Positions 17,551 to 20,421 of a DNA stretch of 20,421 nt are shown in pieces (positions within the stretch are counted from its first letter, which is position 1; each line of letters opens with the position of its first letter). The translations under genes and the position numbers were made by a program. Source of the stretch: Alcaligenaceae bacterium (lineage in GTDB: Bacteria; Pseudomonadota; Gammaproteobacteria; Burkholderiales; Burkholderiaceae); NCBI GenBank assembly GCA_947372575.1, contig CANBUF010000003.1:1-20421 (forward strand), read 5' to 3'. The notes beneath the pieces are model-generated. The model saw nothing but the letters and a program-made list of their open reading frames with translations, was not told where the DNA came from and did no database searches.

Positions 17551-18171
17551 TTAACGCCCGACTCCATATCCGTCTTCGCGAATCACACGCGGAATAATCT
17601 CGCGCGGATCGATCGTGACAGGCTGATACACCACTCGACCCAATGCTGGGTCATAGCGCATTTCAACGTTGCCATACACAGGGAAATCTTTACGGAATGG
17701 ATAACCGATAAAGCCATAATCCGTCAGAATGCGGCGCAAATCAGGATGGCCTTCAAACACTATACCAAAGAGATCAAAAGCTTCGCGCTCAAACCAATTT
17801 ACGCTGGGCCAGACATTCATCAGTGAATCGCACGCGGGAAACTCATCTTGCGAGGCATAGGTACGCACCCGCAAACGCCAGTTATGCGTAATCGAAAGCA
17901 AGTGAATCACAACCGCAAAACGACCCGCAGGCACGAGGGTGTCATGACTTGCCAGACCCGTCCTGCCAACGCCATACGTTGCATAGTCGACACCACAGAG
18001 ATCAATACATTGCTCAAAGCGCAGCGAGGGTTCGTCGCGCAAGCGCAAACAGGTTGATTCCCAGACGTCCGCCGAGACTTCTAGCGTGATCTCATCTGTT
18101 GCCAAAGTAATACGCGCCTGCTCGCCGAGCAGCGCCACCAATTGTTGATGCAGGTTTTCTAGCCTGGACAT
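17551..18171 (-). CDS. nuoC: NADH-quinone oxidoreductase subunit C
   Basis: NuoC is the 30-kDa peripheral connecting-module subunit that packs against NuoD and NuoI and has no cofactor. The 206-residue protein carries the family signature as [20 protein letters not shown], then [19 protein letters not shown] (about 126-164). The C-terminal tail after residue 170 is the usual extended segment. The ATG at 18171 is preceded by only a weak TTAAG. The gene is separated from nuoB by 61 nt containing a hairpin, the largest gap in the operon. nuoD starts two bases after its stop codon. Confidence 0.96.
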   Translation of the reverse strand: MSRLENLHQQLVALLGEQARITLATDEITLEVSADVWESTCLRLRDEPSLRFEQCIDLCGVDYATYGVGRTGLASHDTLVPAGRFAVVIHLLSITHNWRLRVRTYASQDEFPACDSLMNVWPSVNWFEREAFDLFGIVFEGHPDLRRILTDYGFIGYPFRKDFPVYGNVEMRYDPALGRVVYQPVTIDPREIIPRVIREDGYGVGR

Positions 18172-18196
18172 GTCTTAAGCCTGATTAATCCGCAGC

Positions 18197-18216
18197 ACTG
18201 GATCGTGAGATCCAGT
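18197..18216 (-). other. Perfect hairpin in the nuoB-nuoC spacer
   Basis: ACTGGATC (18197-18204) and GATCCAGT (18209-18216) form an eight-base-pair stem around a 4-nt loop, in the 61-nt gap between nuoB and nuoC. In the transcript the loop reads UCAC. No T-run follows, so it is not a Rho-independent terminator. It ends about 25 nt before the nuoC ATG. Possible roles are mRNA processing or stability, or control of nuoC translation. Confidence 0.7.
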
Positions 18217-18232
18217 CACACGGCAACTTGAT

Positions 18233-18709
18233 TTAACGAGCGATTGTATTTGTCTGACGAATCTTGTTCTGCATCTGCAACAGGCCATATACCAGCGCCT
18301 CTGCGGTAGGTGGACAGCCTGGCACATACACATCGACTGGAACAATCCGGTCACAGCCACGCACTACAGAATAAGAATAATGATAGTAGCCACCGCCATT
18401 CGCGCAAGATCCCATTGACACCACCCAACGGGGTTCAGGCATCTGGTCGTAGACTTTGCGCAATGCAGGCGCCATCTTGTTGCATAGCGTGCCAGCAACA
18501 ATCATCAGATCGGACTGGCGCGGGCTCGGACGAAAAATAATCCCGAACTGATCGAGGTCATAACGGGCCGCACCCGCATGCATCATTTCAACCGCGCAAC
18601 AGGCGAGGCCAAATGTCATTGGCCACATCGAACCTGTCTTGGCCCAGTTAATGAATTTGTCAGCACTTGTGGTGACAAAGCCTTGATTGAGAATGCCGTC
18701 AATTGCCAT
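18233..18709 (-). CDS. nuoB: NADH-quinone oxidoreductase subunit B (4Fe-4S N2)
   Basis: NuoB carries the terminal 4Fe-4S centre N2, the direct electron donor to quinone in the peripheral arm. The 158-residue protein has the tandem cysteines C37 and C38 in [11 protein letters not shown]102 in GSCANGGG and C132 in [10 protein letters not shown], the complete N2 ligand set. The start [18 protein letters not shown] matches the family N-terminus. The 20 bases before the ATG are C-rich and contain no Shine-Dalgarno site, so translation may depend on nuoA, whose stop lies 24 nt upstream. The C-terminus RQTNTIAR is typical of betaproteobacteria. Confidence 0.97.
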   Translation of the reverse strand: MAIDGILNQGFVTTSADKFINWAKTGSMWPMTFGLACCAVEMMHAGAARYDLDQFGIIFRPSPRQSDLMIVAGTLCNKMAPALRKVYDQMPEPRWVVSMGSCANGGGYYHYSYSVVRGCDRIVPVDVYVPGCPPTAEALVYGLLQMQNKIRQTNTIAR

Positions 18710-18733
18710 ATTTGTGTGTGGGGCAGGATTGGG

Positions 18734-19093
18734 TTACTCCCAGTCCAGCGCGCCTTTTTTCCATTCGTAGATGAAACCAACGGTGAGTACGGTCAAAAAG
18801 ATCATCACCGTGACAAAACCAACGATCCCCACGGCGCTATTTGCAATGGCCCATGGAAATAAAAATGCAATCTCGAGATCAAAGAGAATAAAAAGAATCG
18901 CTACCAGGTAGTAGCGCACATCGAACTTCATGCGTGCATCACCAAAGGTCTCGAAGCCACACTCGTAGGGTGAGAGTTTTTGTGCATCGGGGCGATTAGG
19001 ACCAATCAGCGAGCCGGCAGCAATCAAGGCAAAACCAATCAAGGTCCCTACGGCAATAAATAGCAAAACGGGAAAATACTGTTGTAAATTCAT
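18734..19093 (-). CDS. nuoA: NADH-quinone oxidoreductase subunit A
   Basis: NuoA (ND3 homologue) is a three-helix membrane subunit at the junction of the two arms of complex I. The ATG at 19093 gives 119 residues, the normal length, beginning [16 protein letters not shown] two codons upstream (19097-19099) is possible but less likely. The signature [20 protein letters not shown] (43-62) includes the loop cysteine C45 that reports the active/deactive state in mitochondria. It is followed by [24 protein letters not shown] lies about nine bases upstream of the ATG. It is the first gene of the operon, so the operon promoter should lie in the gap to the right. Confidence 0.96.
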   Translation of the reverse strand: MNLQQYFPVLLFIAVGTLIGFALIAAGSLIGPNRPDAQKLSPYECGFETFGDARMKFDVRYYLVAILFILFDLEIAFLFPWAIANSAVGIVGFVTVMIFLTVLTVGFIYEWKKGALDWE

Positions 19094-19242
19094 TTGCAAT
19101 CTTTATGAGCAGTTATCGTAGTTGTGCAGTGTAAATCAAGCATTTATTATGGTCTCGAAAGCCACATGATTGTATCACTGAGACAAGTGTTTTTACCCTC
19201 AATTCAGCACAGTTTTCTTATGTCTGATGCGTGATCGCAACT
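19094..19242 (-). promoter_or_regulatory. Leader and probable promoter region of the nuo operon
   Basis: This AT-richer gap lies between the porin terminator and nuoA, so nuo transcription should start here. On the minus strand two -10-like hexamers match TATAAT at five of six positions: TACAAT (19169-19174) and CATAAT (19146-19151). Neither has a convincing -35 element at normal spacing. A weaker pair, TTGATT (19134-19139) with GATAAC (19112-19117) at 16-nt spacing, would leave a very short leader. The start site cannot be fixed from sequence. Confidence 0.4.
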
Positions 19243-19276
19243 AAAAAAATCGGGCCACCCCGAAAGGTGACCCGAT
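19243..19276 (-). terminator. Rho-independent terminator after the porin gene
   Basis: On the minus strand an 11-bp GC-rich stem (19266-19276 pairing with 19249-19259, with one G·U pair) closes a 6-nt loop and is followed by seven T. It lies 44 nt downstream of the porin stop. It should insulate the nuo operon from the highly expressed porin gene. Confidence 0.9.
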
Positions 19277-19320
19277 CTCTACAAACCAACCTAAATTAGC
19301 TTGTAATTCTAAGCTGTTGC

Positions 19321-20421
19321 TTAGAACTGGTGACGCAGACCCAGACCAACAACGGTCGAATTCAGACCGGAGACAGTTGCGTAGTTGTTTGCATATGTAG
19401 CATATGCATACATGTTTGTACGCTTGGTGAAGTCATACTGGTAACCAGCTGAGTAGACGCTCATGTTAGCTGCACCGTATGCATCTTGCATATTGCCGTT
19501 AGGCATAGCCATCTGCCATGAAGCAAACACTTTGCTTGCTGCGCCGATTGGAGCAATTGCGCCAACCAGGTATGAGTTGAAGCCGACTGACGAGTCAAAC
19601 ACGTTGACGCCGTTCTGCAGGCCTGAACCAGCACCAAGTGTGCCCAGGTTGATCGAAGCACCGGAGTTACCCTGTGCGTTACCCTGGTTGCCCATCATAC
19701 CGCCACGCGTCTGGCCGTATGCTGCGCTGATCTTGACGACGTTGAAGTCGTACGAACCGCCCAAGTTCCACTCTGAAGGTGATGCGTCTGGTGAGCCACC
19801 GACGAAGTTTGATGCGCCGTACAACTTGTCATATGACAGAGCAACGTAGATTGGGCCATTAGCGTATTTAGCGCCTAAGCTGATCTGACGTGTGTTGTCT
19901 TGTGATGCGTAGTTGTAGCCTGTACCTGATGCATCAACTTTACCGCCTTGCAACACAACTGAATCAATACCAGTTGCGAACGAGTACATTGCGCCGGCCT
20001 GGAAACCACCGATGACTGGTGTCTGGTATTTCAAGGAGTTCGACAGACGGTATGTGTTGGTTGTACCAAACGATGTACCGATGTTAGCCTGTGCGAAACC
20101 TTGTGCAAACGGATCAATCGAACCGAAGTAGTCAGTTGCGAAGTTCAACTGACGACCGATACGACCATAGCCCCAAGCGTCATTCTCAACGCCGAACCAT
20201 GCTTGGCGACCGAACAGACGGCTGGACTGACCCAGTGTACCGTTACCGATGTCAAAACCGTTTTCCAACTGGAATGTCAGACGATTGCCTGAACCCATGT
20301 CTTCAACGCCTTTGAAACCCAGACGGTTACCCGACTGTGTACCGTAGGCCATACCGAATTCGCTGTTGTTAGCGTCGGTGGTTGAGTACTTAACGTTTTT
20401 GTAGACCAAACCGGCATCAAG
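19321..20421 (-). CDS. Gram-negative outer-membrane porin (N-terminus outside window)
   Basis: This is a 16-stranded trimeric general porin of the Burkholderiales type, which lets small hydrophilic solutes cross the outer membrane. The frame is open to the right edge, so the signal peptide and the first residues are missing. 366 residues are visible, starting LDAGLVYKNV. The TTG at 20407-20409 encodes an internal Leu and is not a start. Evidence: alternating aromatic/polar beta-strands, RLFGRQAWFGVEN followed by GYGRIGRQ (loop 3 region), and the C-terminal strand GLGLRHQF ending in Phe, the signal for outer-membrane insertion. A loop at 19606-19704 is very rich in Gly, Asn, Ser and Gln. Substrate specificity cannot be read from the sequence. 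It lies 227 nt upstream of nuoA. Confidence 0.95.
   Translation of the reverse strand, partial: LDAGLVYKNVKYSTTDANNSEFGMAYGTQSGNRLGFKGVEDMGSGNRLTFQLENGFDIGNGTLGQSSRLFGRQAWFGVENDAWGYGRIGRQLNFATDYFGSIDPFAQGFAQANIGTSFGTTNTYRLSNSLKYQTPVIGGFQAGAMYSFATGIDSVVLQGGKVDASGTGYNYASQDNTRQISLGAKYANGPIYVALSYDKLYGASNFVGGSPDASPSEWNLGGSYDFNVVKISAAYGQTRGGMMGNQGNAQGNSGASINLGTLGAGSGLQNGVNVFDSSVGFNSYLVGAIAPIGAASKVFASWQMAMPNGNMQDAYGAANMSVYSAGYQYDFTKRTNMYAYATYANNYATVSGLNSTVVGLGLRHQF

Noticed and set aside
19094..19099. TTG start for nuoA two codons upstream
   Set aside because: The ATG at 19093 gives the usual MNLQQYF start and length.
20407..20409. TTG as start of the porin gene
   Set aside because: The frame continues to the window edge with LDAG before it, typical of the first porin strand. 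The real start and signal peptide are outside.
1..20421. Search for mobile elements, CRISPR arrays, tRNA/rRNA genes and toxin-antitoxin or defence genes
   Set aside because: No direct-repeat arrays, transposase or integrase motifs, tRNA-like folds or such genes were recognised. Almost all of the sequence is accounted for by conserved genes.

Overview
The window is a stretch of core chromosome from a betaproteobacterium of the order Burkholderiales, most likely near Bordetella and other Alcaligenaceae. Three things point there. NuoC and NuoD are separate proteins, whereas E. coli fuses them. A DUF2818 gene follows nuoN. A Burkholderiales-type porin ending in Phe lies directly upstream of nuoA. 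Base composition looks moderate by eye, roughly half GC. No tRNA, rRNA, CRISPR array, insertion sequence or phage gene was seen.

Layout from left to right. Positions 1-2047 (+) hold the C-terminal part of mfd, the transcription-repair coupling factor, whose 5' end lies outside the window. serB, phosphoserine phosphatase, follows on the same strand (2081-2935). A convergent alpha/beta-hydrolase gene (3004-3885, minus) has its own ribosome binding site and an upstream gap rich in inverted repeats. From 4108 to 19093 the minus strand carries a complete 14-gene nuo operon for the proton-pumping NADH:quinone oxidoreductase (respiratory complex I). Read from right to left the order is nuoA-B-C-D-E-F-G-H-I-J-K-L-M-N, followed by the DUF2818 gene abutting nuoN. 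A porin gene (19321 to the right edge, minus, N-terminus cut off) lies upstream of nuoA and is separated from it by a strong Rho-independent terminator.

How the genes work together. NuoE, F and G form the NADH-oxidising module with FMN and the N1a, N3, N1b, N4 and N5 iron-sulfur centres. NuoB, C, D and I form the connecting, quinone-reducing module with N6a, N6b and N2. NuoA, H, J, K, L, M and N are the membrane arm. All expected iron-sulfur ligands are present except those of the optional N7 centre in NuoG. Most junctions overlap or have short gaps, which suggests one mRNA with translational coupling. The exception is the 61-nt nuoB-nuoC spacer, which contains a perfect hairpin.

No clearly new biological system is visible. 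The points most worth a second look are the His-rich loop in NuoL, the uncharacterised DUF2818 membrane protein at the end of the operon, the nuoB-nuoC hairpin, and the inverted repeats in front of the hydrolase gene.
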